A stretch of DNA of 8,989 nt, taken from JACMJP01 sp046160675 (GTDB lineage Bacteria > Bacteroidota > Bacteroidia > Chitinophagales > BACL12). This document shows positions 1-6,762 of the stretch, piece after piece. Where the stretch lies: NCBI GenBank assembly GCA_046160675.1, contig JBJXHH010000088.1, positions 1 through 8,989 on the forward strand. Direction: 5' to 3'. The first letter of the stretch is position 1. The number at the start of each line of letters is the position of its first letter. A model generated the notes under the pieces. It saw only the letters and a program-made list of their open reading frames with translations. It was not told the DNA's origin and did not search any database. Made by a program: the position numbers and the translations under genes.

Positions 1-629
1 TCCGGGTAATGAATCCTGATTTGCAGATTTGCCGCATGGAGAGTTTTGTGAAGATGGATATTGAACTCACTATTCAGAAAGGCAGAGGATATTTACCTGC
101 TGAGGAGAATAAAATGGTGGAAACTTCAATTGGTGTTATTCCAATTGACGCAATCTTCACTCCGATAAAAAATGTGAAGTATACGATAGAGAACACAAGG
201 GTAGAGCAAAAAACGGATTACGAAAAATTATTAATAGATATTAAAACCGACGGTACTATCCACCCGGAGGATGCAATAAAAGAAGCGGCAAGGATCCTCA
301 TTCAGCATTTAATGCTGATCACCGATGAGAACATCACTTTCCACACACACACTGAGAAAGAAGTGGACATGGTGGATGAGCATACTTTGCATATCCGCAA
401 GTTGCTGAAAACCCCGCTGGAAGATCTTGACCTTTCTGTTCGGGCTTATAATTGCCTAAAGGCTGCAAAGATCAATTCACTTTCAGAGTTAGTGAAGTAT
501 GATACCAATGAGCTTTTGAAGTTCCGCAACTTTGGTAAAAAGTCGTTAGTAGAAATTGAAGCGATGGTGATTGATAAAGGTTTATCATTCGGGATGGATC
601 TTGCAAAATTTAAATTAGACGAAGAATAA
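1..629 (+). CDS. rpoA: RNA polymerase alpha subunit, C-terminal part (5' end outside window)
   Basis: This is the alpha subunit of RNA polymerase. It dimerises to start core enzyme assembly, and its C-terminal domain contacts DNA and activators. The frame is open to the left edge (..RVMNPDLQIC), so the gene is truncated by the window and the ATG at position 9 is internal. Counting from that methionine, residues 1-105 are the end of the N-terminal domain (QKGRGYLPAEE; ENTRVEQKTDYEKL, matching the family's ARVEQRTD motif; DGTIHPEDAI). Residues 106-132 form a charged, His-rich linker. Residues 133-200 form the helix-hairpin-helix alphaCTD (SVRAYNCLKAAKI, FGKKSLVEIE, GLSFGMDL). R145 aligns with E. 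coli R265, and N148 and C149 with N268 and C269. G176-S179 (GKKS) correspond to 296-299. The DNA-contacting residues therefore look intact. It is followed after 40 bases by rplQ, as at the end of the standard ribosomal-protein operon. Confidence 0.97.
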   Translation, partial: RVMNPDLQICRMESFVKMDIELTIQKGRGYLPAEENKMVETSIGVIPIDAIFTPIKNVKYTIENTRVEQKTDYEKLLIDIKTDGTIHPEDAIKEAARILIQHLMLITDENITFHTHTEKEVDMVDEHTLHIRKLLKTPLEDLDLSVRAYNCLKAAKINSLSELVKYDTNELLKFRNFGKKSLVEIEAMVIDKGLSFGMDLAKFKLDEE

Positions 630-669
630 TTGCTGGATAGCAAATCATTGAACATTCATTTAACAGAAA

Positions 670-1185
670 ATGAGACACGGAAATAAAATAAACCACCTGG
701 GCAGAAAATATGCGCACAGGAAAAGTATGCTGGCAAACATGGCTACTTCGCTCATTATGCACAAGCGGATTAAAACCACTGTGCCGAAGGCGAAAGAACT
801 GCGCATGTACATAGAGCCGATGATCAACCGCAGCAAGGAAGACAGCATGCACAACCGCAGAACGGTGTTTGCATCGCTGAAAAGCAAAGAGGCGGTGACG
901 GAATTGTTCAACAATATTTCAGGCAAAGTGGCCACTAGGAATGGCGGCTACACAAGAATATTGAAGTTAGCTGATAACCGCCCTGGCGACAATGCTGAAG
1001 TGTGTATTATAGAACTGGTGGATTACAATGAGAACATGCTGAAGGATGCAAAAACCGCAGCGAAGAAAAAGACCCGCCGGGGAAAAACAACAACAACAAA
1101 GGCAACTCCTTCAAAAACAAAAGCTGAAAAGAAAACTGAGGAGTCTGCACCTGAAACCCAAGAGGAAAAGAAAGCGGAAGAATAA
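670..1185 (+). CDS. rplQ: Large-subunit ribosomal protein bL17 with C-terminal extension
   Basis: This is ribosomal protein bL17, a component of the 50S subunit near the exit-tunnel side. The start at ATG 670 gives the family's invariant opening (MRHGNKINHLGRKYAHRKSM). It continues with LANMATSLIMHKRIKTT, the KAKELR helix, and the closing core segment GGYTRILKLADNRPGDNAE, ending in VCIIELV near residue 117. The usual length is about 115-130 residues. This protein has 171, and the extra part (about residues 125-171) is low complexity: first basic with Thr (KKKTRRGKTTTTK), then acidic (KTEESAPETQEEKKAEE). Such charged tails on L17 occur in Bacteroidota and are probably disordered. No Shine-Dalgarno sequence is visible (AACAGAAA before ATG), normal for this phylum. 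It is co-transcribed with rpoA and followed after 26 bases by a strong terminator, so it is the last gene of its operon. Confidence 0.97.
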   Translation: MRHGNKINHLGRKYAHRKSMLANMATSLIMHKRIKTTVPKAKELRMYIEPMINRSKEDSMHNRRTVFASLKSKEAVTELFNNISGKVATRNGGYTRILKLADNRPGDNAEVCIIELVDYNENMLKDAKTAAKKKTRRGKTTTTKATPSKTKAEKKTEESAPETQEEKKAEE

Positions 1186-1211
1186 TTGTAATATTGAATT
1201 TATATTCATAC

Positions 1212-1244
1212 AAAAGCGGATGAAAATTTTCATCCGCTTTTTTT
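1212..1244 (+). terminator. Intrinsic terminator of the rpoA-rplQ operon
   Basis: A perfect 30-base palindrome occupies 1212-1241. Arm AAAAGCGGATGAAAA (1212-1226) pairs with its exact complement (1227-1241). In RNA the likely form is a GCGGATGAA stem with a small AAUU loop. Seven T residues (1238-1244) follow the G+C-rich part. It starts 26 bases after the rplQ stop codon. On the minus strand the same hairpin is followed by only four T residues, so it could weakly stop leftward transcription coming from the histidine kinase gene. Confidence 0.92.
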
Positions 1245-1367
1245 GTGGTATCATTTGCTTTCAGATATTGTGATAGAACAAACGCATATAATACTTCATT
1301 ATAATAAATTTAATAGGGGTTAGGTGCTAGGCTCCTTTACAAACCAATTTTTTTTAACTTTTAGTTT
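1245..1367. other. A+T-rich spacer between convergent rplQ and the histidine kinase gene
   Basis: This is the remainder of the 182-base gap between the rplQ and histidine kinase stop codons, after the rplQ terminator. It is A+T rich, with a run of eight T at about 1349-1356. No open reading frame, RNA gene or convincing hairpin followed by a T tract for the leftward transcript was found. The leftward transcript may end at the rplQ palindrome at 1212-1241. Confidence 0.5.
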
Positions 1368-3614
1368 CTACCCCATACTGCCCACCGGCGAAGTAAGATT
1401 CTTTGCGATGGTGAAATAGAAGGTGGTTCCCTTTCCGGGTTTTGAATCAACCCAAACCTCACCCCCATGGCGTTCTATGATTTTTTTGCAGATAGCAAGA
1501 CCTATACCTGTACCCGTATATTCTTCATGTGTGTGCAGGCGTTGGAAAATAACGAAGATGCGCTGGTAATATTCATTGCTGATGCCTATTCCGTTGTCTT
1601 TAAAAGCGAACTCCCACTTGTCAGCATGCTCGGTAACATTTATTTCTATCTCAGGTTTTTTCTTGCCCCGGAATTTTATTGCATTGTCCACCAGGTTTTG
1701 GAATAGTTGTGTTATCTGTAGTTTATTTCCCTGTACCACGGGCAGGTGTTCAGCAAGTATGATGGCGTCGTTTGAATCTATTTTGTCTTTCAGCACCCGG
1801 TTCATCGTATGGAATACTTCGTTGAGATCGACCTGTTCATAGGAAGTATTGAACCTGTTAATGCGGGAATATTCAAGCAGGTCTCGGATGAGGTTTTGCA
1901 TACGTTTGGCGCCTTCTACTACATAACTCATAAATTGCTGACCATCTTCATCAAGGTTCTTTTTATATCGCTTTTCAAGAATCTGAATGAAACTGGTGAT
2001 GGTTCGCAGGGGTTCTTGCAGGTCATGCGAGGCTACGTAAGCAAAATGTTCCAGTTCCTGATTTGTGTGAAGCAGTTCTTTGTTTTTTATTTCGAGAGTT
2101 TCTTCTGTTCTCTTTTTGTTTTCTATGTCTTCTATAAAAGCAACGGCGATAATATCATTCTCACCAGCGGACATTTGTGATACCACGGTTCTTGCCCAGA
2201 GTGTAGAGCCGTCTTTTTTCAGATATTTTTTTTCATAGGCATGTATAGTGAGTTTTTCATGATAAACTTTGTCAATCATTTTTTCGCTACGGGAAATATC
2301 AGAAGGATGGGTAAAACCTAGAATATTATTATCTAATAGTTCTTCACGAGAGTAGCCGAGCATTTCAACAAACGCAGTATTCACATCTACAATGATGCCC
2401 GGATGGCGAGTAACCACAATACCCATTGGCGAACCATCATATACTGCCTTGATCTTTTCAGAGATCTGTTGCATTTCCACTTCCAGCTTCTTTTTCTGAT
2501 CAACATCTTCGAATACTATCATAATTAATTCATCACCATCTTCAGGTGTAATGCTGCTGCTGGTGCAGTTGAGCCAAAGGCTACTACCGTCTTTTTTAAC
2601 AAATCTGCGTTCTTTTCTTTTTGAAACAGTTTTATTCTTTACAATTTCAGTAAGTGTTTTTTTAACATCATCTATTTCACTGGCATGTAAAATGGCTGAA
2701 AGCGGTAGGCTGAGGAATTCCTCCTCAGTATATCCAACTTTATGTAGCAACTGTGAATTTACGCTTATAGACTTCCCATGAATGTCAGTAAGCAATAAAC
2801 CAACAGCCTGATTTTGAAAAACGGAATGGTACAAGTTTTCACTTTTTGTGATCTTTTCCAATACCGCTCTTTTTTCAGTGATATCTCTAATCGAGGCGAT
2901 CCTAGCATCTTGATTTTTATATAGGATATTTTTTACTTGTAGCTCAATCGCAAAGTAATCGCCGTTTTTTGTTTTGCCCTTTGTTTCAAAAACTCCTTCA
3001 AATTTTTTCTTCTCCAGTTGCTTTATGTTTTTCAGGTCATTGTCAGCAATGAAGTCCAGGAAATTTTTATTTATAACAGCCGTTTCATTCTTGTAACCGA
3101 ACATTTTATAAAACGCCTGGTTAGCAAGTTGTAATTTGCCTTCTGTATAAATACAAACCCCTTCAAAGCTATTGTCAGAAATAAATTCAAATTTTTGTTC
3201 ATTATCAAGCAATGCCTGGTTTTGGTGATGCAGCTCAGTAACATCCCTTCCTATTGCATAGATAAGTCCATTTATACGGTCAATATTTGAACTCCAGGCA
3301 AAATACTTAACATCGCCGTTTTTACAAATAATTCTTGATTCATAATTGGATTGCTGCTGCTCTTCCCCATCTCTAACCCGCTGAAGTTCAGATTTTACTT
3401 TTACCAGGTCTTCAGGATGTGTAAGGCTCCAAAGACTGTTTTTCTCCAATTCTTTTCTGGAAAACCCGCTTACATGTTCCCATGTGTCATTGAAAAAATT
3501 AATTTCACCATCCAAGCCGACAATTACCATGATGTCGGGCGACATCTTAAGGAAATGAGATGCAAAGGATTCATTACTGCTTTTTGCAGTCCTGGTTTCT
3601 AATGTGGTTATCAT
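1368..3614 (-). CDS. Soluble multi-PAS sensor histidine kinase (four PAS domains, no receiver)
   Basis: This 748-residue two-component sensor kinase autophosphorylates on His and passes the phosphate to a response regulator not encoded here. Four PAS domains are visible: about 17-130 (ends AIGRDVTELH), 140-252 (ends IASIRDITEKR), 258-376 (KKDGSSLW, ends VFEDVDQKKK) and 386-502 (KKDGSTLW, ends AFIEDIENKKR). Each ends with the D(V/I) signature typical of the PAS-to-coiled-coil junction. A short helix (503-522) leads to the HisKA domain with H box YVASHDLQEPLR, phospho-acceptor His530, and RMQNLIRDLLEYSR. The ATPase domain has the N box (QNLVDNAIKF, N640/N644), G1 (DNGIGI, 673-678), the F box around F690 and G2 (GTGIGL, 701-706), so it should be active. 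There is no signal peptide or transmembrane segment, so it is probably cytoplasmic. The ligand cannot be told from sequence. ATG 3614 is chosen because it lies just before PAS 1, with AGGA about 10 bases upstream. It appears to be an orphan, with no regulator gene beside it. Confidence 0.93.
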   Translation of the reverse strand: MITTLETRTAKSSNESFASHFLKMSPDIMVIVGLDGEINFFNDTWEHVSGFSRKELEKNSLWSLTHPEDLVKVKSELQRVRDGEEQQQSNYESRIICKNGDVKYFAWSSNIDRINGLIYAIGRDVTELHHQNQALLDNEQKFEFISDNSFEGVCIYTEGKLQLANQAFYKMFGYKNETAVINKNFLDFIADNDLKNIKQLEKKKFEGVFETKGKTKNGDYFAIELQVKNILYKNQDARIASIRDITEKRAVLEKITKSENLYHSVFQNQAVGLLLTDIHGKSISVNSQLLHKVGYTEEEFLSLPLSAILHASEIDDVKKTLTEIVKNKTVSKRKERRFVKKDGSSLWLNCTSSSITPEDGDELIMIVFEDVDQKKKLEVEMQQISEKIKAVYDGSPMGIVVTRHPGIIVDVNTAFVEMLGYSREELLDNNILGFTHPSDISRSEKMIDKVYHEKLTIHAYEKKYLKKDGSTLWARTVVSQMSAGENDIIAVAFIEDIENKKRTEETLEIKNKELLHTNQELEHFAYVASHDLQEPLRTITSFIQILEKRYKKNLDEDGQQFMSYVVEGAKRMQNLIRDLLEYSRINRFNTSYEQVDLNEVFHTMNRVLKDKIDSNDAIILAEHLPVVQGNKLQITQLFQNLVDNAIKFRGKKKPEIEINVTEHADKWEFAFKDNGIGISNEYYQRIFVIFQRLHTHEEYTGTGIGLAICKKIIERHGGEVWVDSKPGKGTTFYFTIAKNLTSPVGSMG

Positions 3615-3662
3615 TCTTGTTATATCCTATAGTGTGTTTAAGCCTAGAATAGACGCATGATT

Positions 3663-3732
3663 CTAAAAAAAGGTGGCTTGTTAGGATAAAATCAGGTGGT
3701 CACGAACAACTTCAAAAATAACCCTTTTTTAG
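3663..3732 (-). repeat. Long-spaced inverted repeat between the permease and kinase genes
   Basis: CTAAAAAAAGGT (3663-3674) and ACCCTTTTTTAG (3721-3732) are inverted copies of 12 bases with one mismatch, separated by 46 bases. Transcribed leftward from the permease gene, they could form an A/U-rich stem around a large loop with a U tract at the 3' side. That would be an atypical terminator for the permease gene. One arm lies in the spacer of the putative kinase promoter. The stem has few G-C pairs, so a terminator role is uncertain. Confidence 0.35.
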
Positions 3733-3742
3733 AAAAAGCAAT
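3713..3742 (-). promoter_or_regulatory. Putative promoter of the histidine kinase gene
   Basis: Read on the minus strand, a perfect Bacteroidota -7 element TATTTTTG (3720 down to 3713) is preceded by ATTG (3742-3739) at an 18-base spacing, close to the -33 TTTG box. A start near 3707 would give a leader of roughly 90 bases before the ATG at 3614. The element sits between the permease stop codon and the kinase start, where a promoter is expected. It was found by eye and no transcript evidence is available. Confidence 0.42.
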
Positions 3743-3760
3743 GATTAGCATCACATATTT

Positions 3761-4654
3761 TTATTTTATAGGTAATTCTGATCTCCTTTTCATCATTAAT
3801 GGTTCCATGAAAACCGCTCCTATAATGATACATGCACCAACGTAGAAACCCGAATCTAACTGTTTATGGTCTTTAAAAAGCAGGCTTGCCATGATGATAC
3901 CATACACAGGCTCGAGGTTTACTGCCAGGTTTCCTGTGAATGCTGAGAGGTGTCGTAATGTATTGATTGACAATACAAACGGGATACTTGTACAAACTAT
4001 AGAGAGGATGAGTAGGTAAATCCAATCGCTGGAAGTAGGTAAAAAAACCGTTTCCGGGTAAAAATTGAAATACACAGGCAGTACAATACTTATAAACAGA
4101 AAACCTGTACCCAATTCAACAAAAGTCACACTCACAGCATCGTACTTCACAATTACTTTTTTATTCAGGATGGTAAAAATGGAGGCGAACAAGGACGAAA
4201 GAAGACCCATGATGATACCCAGGGTATATTGCCCTGAAAAGTGAAACAGCAAGTAAATGGCAGGGAGAATGGCCAATGCGAGCAAAACCTGACGCATCTG
4301 AAACTTGCTTTTGAGCATAAGGGGTTCGAGAAATGCGGTAAACAGGCTGATGGTGGCCAGGCAGGTGAGCGCTACAGATGCGAGGGAGTATTTGATGGAG
4401 CCGTAAAAAGTGATCCAGTGCAGGGCAACCAATACCCCGATGCCGGAAAGCTGCAACACTGCCCTGAACGAAATTCTGCGCATTCCTTTCCAGAGTATGG
4501 GTAAAAACATGAGGCTCAGTGAAGTAATGCCCATGCGATACCAAACGAGTACCGTTTCTTTTAGGGTGATAAGATTGCCAAGAATGGCGGTAAACCCCCA
4601 GATAAAAACACAAATATGCAGGATGAGGTAAGCCCTTCGTTGTTCGGGAAGCAT
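3761..4654 (-). CDS. EamA/DMT-family transporter (RhaT/YdcZ-like permease)
   Basis: This is a polytopic inner-membrane protein of the drug/metabolite transporter superfamily, which exports or imports small metabolites by secondary transport. The substrate cannot be read from sequence. From ATG 4654 it has 297 residues, the usual EamA length of about 300. About ten hydrophobic helices fall into two EamA repeats. The first opens with YLILHICVFIWGFTAILG and includes the motif VLVWYRMGITSLSL. The second opens with TLGIIMGLLSSLFASIFTIL. The C-terminal part has the family's typical SAFTGNLAVNLEPVYGIIMA segment, followed by a last helix and a basic tail (MMKRRSELPIK). The frame continues upstream to a TTG at 4696, but ATG 4654 is preferred. 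It places the N-terminus just before helix 1 and is exactly six bases after a TATTTTTG box. The gene is divergent from the T9SS protein gene. No neighbour indicates a substrate. Confidence 0.88.
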   Translation of the reverse strand: MLPEQRRAYLILHICVFIWGFTAILGNLITLKETVLVWYRMGITSLSLMFLPILWKGMRRISFRAVLQLSGIGVLVALHWITFYGSIKYSLASVALTCLATISLFTAFLEPLMLKSKFQMRQVLLALAILPAIYLLFHFSGQYTLGIIMGLLSSLFASIFTILNKKVIVKYDAVSVTFVELGTGFLFISIVLPVYFNFYPETVFLPTSSDWIYLLILSIVCTSIPFVLSINTLRHLSAFTGNLAVNLEPVYGIIMASLLFKDHKQLDSGFYVGACIIIGAVFMEPLMMKRRSELPIK

Positions 4655-4660
4655 GCAGAG

Positions 4661-4668
4661 CAAAAATA
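4661..4668 (-). promoter_or_regulatory. Putative -7 promoter element of the permease gene, six bases before ATG
   Basis: On the minus strand TATTTTTG (4668 down to 4661) is a perfect match to TAnnTTTG. It is followed by CTCTGC and then the ATG at 4654-4652. No good TTTG -33 box is seen at 18-20 bases upstream; CTTA is present at 19. If used, transcription would begin at or within a few bases of the start codon, giving a leaderless or nearly leaderless mRNA. Confidence 0.42.
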
Positions 4669-4737
4669 GGTGCTCAAACCGGATAGTTAAGAACAAGATA
4701 AATACACAAGGTTTGGCTGTTTTATAATGTTAAGAAT

Positions 4738-4768
4738 TTTCAATTTACACATTGACTTTCTACCTTTA
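4738..4768 (+). promoter_or_regulatory. Putative promoter of the T9SS-secreted protein gene
   Basis: TTTC (4738-4741), 19 bases, then TACCTTTA (4761-4768) resemble the Bacteroidota -33 TTTG / -7 TAnnTTTG pair, each with one mismatch. Transcription would start around 4774, leaving a leader of about 25 bases. The leader contains an A-rich stretch (AAAAAAATTAAAT) just before the ATG at 4800, the usual substitute for a Shine-Dalgarno sequence in this phylum. Confidence 0.42.
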
Positions 4769-4799
4769 TTACTTCTTATCAAAAAAATTAAATCGTTAT

Positions 4800-6710
4800 A
4801 TGAGAAAATTATTTACGCTTTTTACCCTTTCGGCTGGTTTATTACCGGCTTTACATGCACAAACAATTTTAATTGAAGACTTCGAAGGAGGTGTTTTTCC
4901 TTCAGGATGGAGCCAGGAAACTACCGCTTCTGATGGTGGATGGTTAGTGGGTACTGATACTGAACTTGAAAGCGGCTCTTTCCCTATTCCCACTCATACT
5001 ACTATGATCGCTACTAATGATGATGGATGTGACTGTGATAAGATGAATGACATATTAATAACTCCTTCATTAGACCTGTCATCATACTCAAATGTGATGC
5101 TTTCTTTCGCTGTATTTTATACAGAAACACCTTTTGACTCTTATGAAAATGCCACTGTGGAAGTTTCTACTGATGGAGGAACTTCATGGACAGTAGTAAA
5201 AGACCTTTCAGGTTCTACAGCATGGAGAACTGAAAACGTATTTCTTGGAGACTATGCAGGCATGAGTGATGTGAAGATAGCAATAAATTATACTGATGAT
5301 GGAGGATGGGCTTACGGCATTGCCATTGATGATTTTCAGGTAAACGAAGCGGTTCCTGTTGTAGACGCAGCACTCACATCAATAAGTACATATCAATTTC
5401 AGCAAGTTGGCGACCCTGCAACTATTTCAGGTATTATAACTAACAACGGAACAGTTGTGATCACAAGTTTTGACCTATCTTGGTCTGATGGTTCAAGTAC
5501 TTTTACTGATAATATCAGCGGCATAACATTGAACCCGTTTGACACTTATACTTTTACACATTCCACTCCTTATATACCTTCAGAGGCGATTACCTATAAT
5601 TTAGATGTAGAGGTAGCTAATCCTAACGCAACAATTGATGAACTATTAGATAACAATATGAACACAGCTAAAGTGAGCGGCTGTTCATATATCCCTCCTA
5701 AAAATGTATTGGCTGAAGAAGCAACAGGAACATGGTGCGGTTGGTGTCCAAGAGGCTCAGTTTTCATGGATCAAATGGCAGCAGATTATCCTGAAACATT
5801 CATTGGTGTAGCGGTACATAATTCTGACCCGATGGAAGTTACTGCCTATGATAATGGGGTAGGTAGTTTCCCTGGTTTCTCCGGTTATCCCTCAGTAATA
5901 GTTGAAAGAAACGGTATAATTGACCCGTCTGAACTACCATCTTGGTACACTTCAAGAATTGATGACATTCAACCTTTAAAAGCAACAATAGAAGCAACTT
6001 ATAATGAAGGAACCGGTGAAGGAACAGCAACGGTAACTGCAGAATTTGTAACAGAACTTACAAGTATTGATTACAGATTTAACTTCATTTTAACTGAAGA
6101 CAATGTAACTGGAACAACATCTGGTTATGATCAAACTAACTATTATGCAGGCGGTGGTTACGGAGAGATGGGAGGATATGAAGACCTGCCTTCAAATGTT
6201 GATGCAGAAGACATGGTATATGACTTTGTTGCAAGAACTTTAGATGAAGGTTGGGATGGTACTGAAGGAAGTATTCCTACAAGTGTTGTAGCTGATGATG
6301 TTGCCACCTACACTTATAGTTTTGAGATTGAAGATGATTGGGAAGTTGAAGAGATGAATGCAATAGTATTTGTTATCAATAATGAAACAGGAGAAATACT
6401 GAATTCTGCCACAACAAAAATTGCTGTGGTACAGGCTGTTTCAGAAATTGTAGGTATTGATGATATTGACCTTTATCCGAACCCGGCAGCTGACTATGCG
6501 AATTTAGTAATCAGCTTATCTGAAGCGAAGGATATAAGCATCAGGATCACTGACATTAATGGAAGCCTAGTAGCAGAAAAGAACTACGGTGTTTTGACCG
6601 GGGACGTATTACTGCCAGTAAATACTATGAACTTTAGTGCTGGGATTTATAATATTGATATTATAACAGGCGCTGAACATACATCACAAAAACTTGTGAT
6701 CGCTAAATAA
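4800..6710 (+). CDS. T9SS-secreted Omp28-like thioredoxin-fold protein with jelly-roll domain
   Basis: This 636-residue secreted protein starts at ATG 4800, because the next residues form a signal peptide (MRK, hydrophobic core, LHA-Q at 18-21). The frame extends upstream only to a TTG. Residues 22-182 are a beta-jelly-roll of the choice-of-anchor J/cleaved-adhesin type (EDFEGGVFPSGWS, DGCDCDKMNDILITPSLDLS, VEVSTDGGTSW, AIDDFQV). Residues 187-294 look like an Ig/CARDB-like fold (SGIITNNGT, DNNMNTAKVSG). Residues 298-390 are thioredoxin-like as in Omp28-related proteins: EEATGTWCGWCPRG (C313/C316), then GYPSVIVER with a probable cis-Pro364. Residues 391-545 are the Omp28 C-terminal part (NYYAGGGYGEMGGYEDLP). 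Residues 552-636 are the T9SS type A sorting domain (DLYPNPAADYANL, the closing strand QKLVIAK). It should cross the outer membrane by T9SS and be released or anchored at the surface. The CGWC site suggests a disulfide role, but no substrate is known. The protein is strongly acidic. Confidence 0.9.
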   Translation: MRKLFTLFTLSAGLLPALHAQTILIEDFEGGVFPSGWSQETTASDGGWLVGTDTELESGSFPIPTHTTMIATNDDGCDCDKMNDILITPSLDLSSYSNVMLSFAVFYTETPFDSYENATVEVSTDGGTSWTVVKDLSGSTAWRTENVFLGDYAGMSDVKIAINYTDDGGWAYGIAIDDFQVNEAVPVVDAALTSISTYQFQQVGDPATISGIITNNGTVVITSFDLSWSDGSSTFTDNISGITLNPFDTYTFTHSTPYIPSEAITYNLDVEVANPNATIDELLDNNMNTAKVSGCSYIPPKNVLAEEATGTWCGWCPRGSVFMDQMAADYPETFIGVAVHNSDPMEVTAYDNGVGSFPGFSGYPSVIVERNGIIDPSELPSWYTSRIDDIQPLKATIEATYNEGTGEGTATVTAEFVTELTSIDYRFNFILTEDNVTGTTSGYDQTNYYAGGGYGEMGGYEDLPSNVDAEDMVYDFVARTLDEGWDGTEGSIPTSVVADDVATYTYSFEIEDDWEVEEMNAIVFVINNETGEILNSATTKIAVVQAVSEIVGIDDIDLYPNPAADYANLVISLSEAKDISIRITDINGSLVAEKNYGVLTGDVLLPVNTMNFSAGIYNIDIITGAEHTSQKLVIAK

Positions 6711-6728
6711 CTAAACCTGAATACTTTG

Positions 6729-6759
6729 AAAAAAGGTGTTGTATTGCAACACCTTTTTT
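6729..6759. terminator. Bidirectional intrinsic terminator between convergent genes
   Basis: A perfect 13-base stem is formed by AAAAAAGGTGTTG (6729-6741) and CAACACCTTTTTT (6747-6759), with loop TATTG. It begins 19 bases after the T9SS protein stop codon and lies 3 bases from the radC stop codon on the opposite strand. The A tract on one side and T tract on the other give a U-rich 3' end in both directions, so it can serve both genes. Confidence 0.92.
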
Positions 6760-6762
6760 ATT

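Noticed and set aside
1007..1273. Open frames overlapping the rplQ 3' end on both strands
   Set aside because: They arise from the Lys/Thr/Glu-rich repeats of the rplQ tail read in other frames. One runs through the terminator, and none resembles a protein family.
1313..1345. TTAGGTGCTAGGCTCCT region as a hairpin terminator for the histidine kinase gene
   Set aside because: Only short three-base arms pair, and no T tract follows on the minus strand.
4161..4631. Open frames of 73-150 codons inside the permease gene
   Set aside because: They are shadow frames. The encoded sequences are rich in His, Pro and Cys without domain features, while the permease frame shows coherent membrane helices.
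4655..4696. N-terminal extension of the permease starting at TTG 4696
   Set aside because: A normal ATG at 4654 lies just before the first membrane helix and right after a promoter-like box. The extension would cross that box.
4752..4799. N-terminal extension of the secreted protein starting at TTG 4752
   Set aside because: It would put 16 residues ahead of a clear signal peptide and would overlap the putative promoter.
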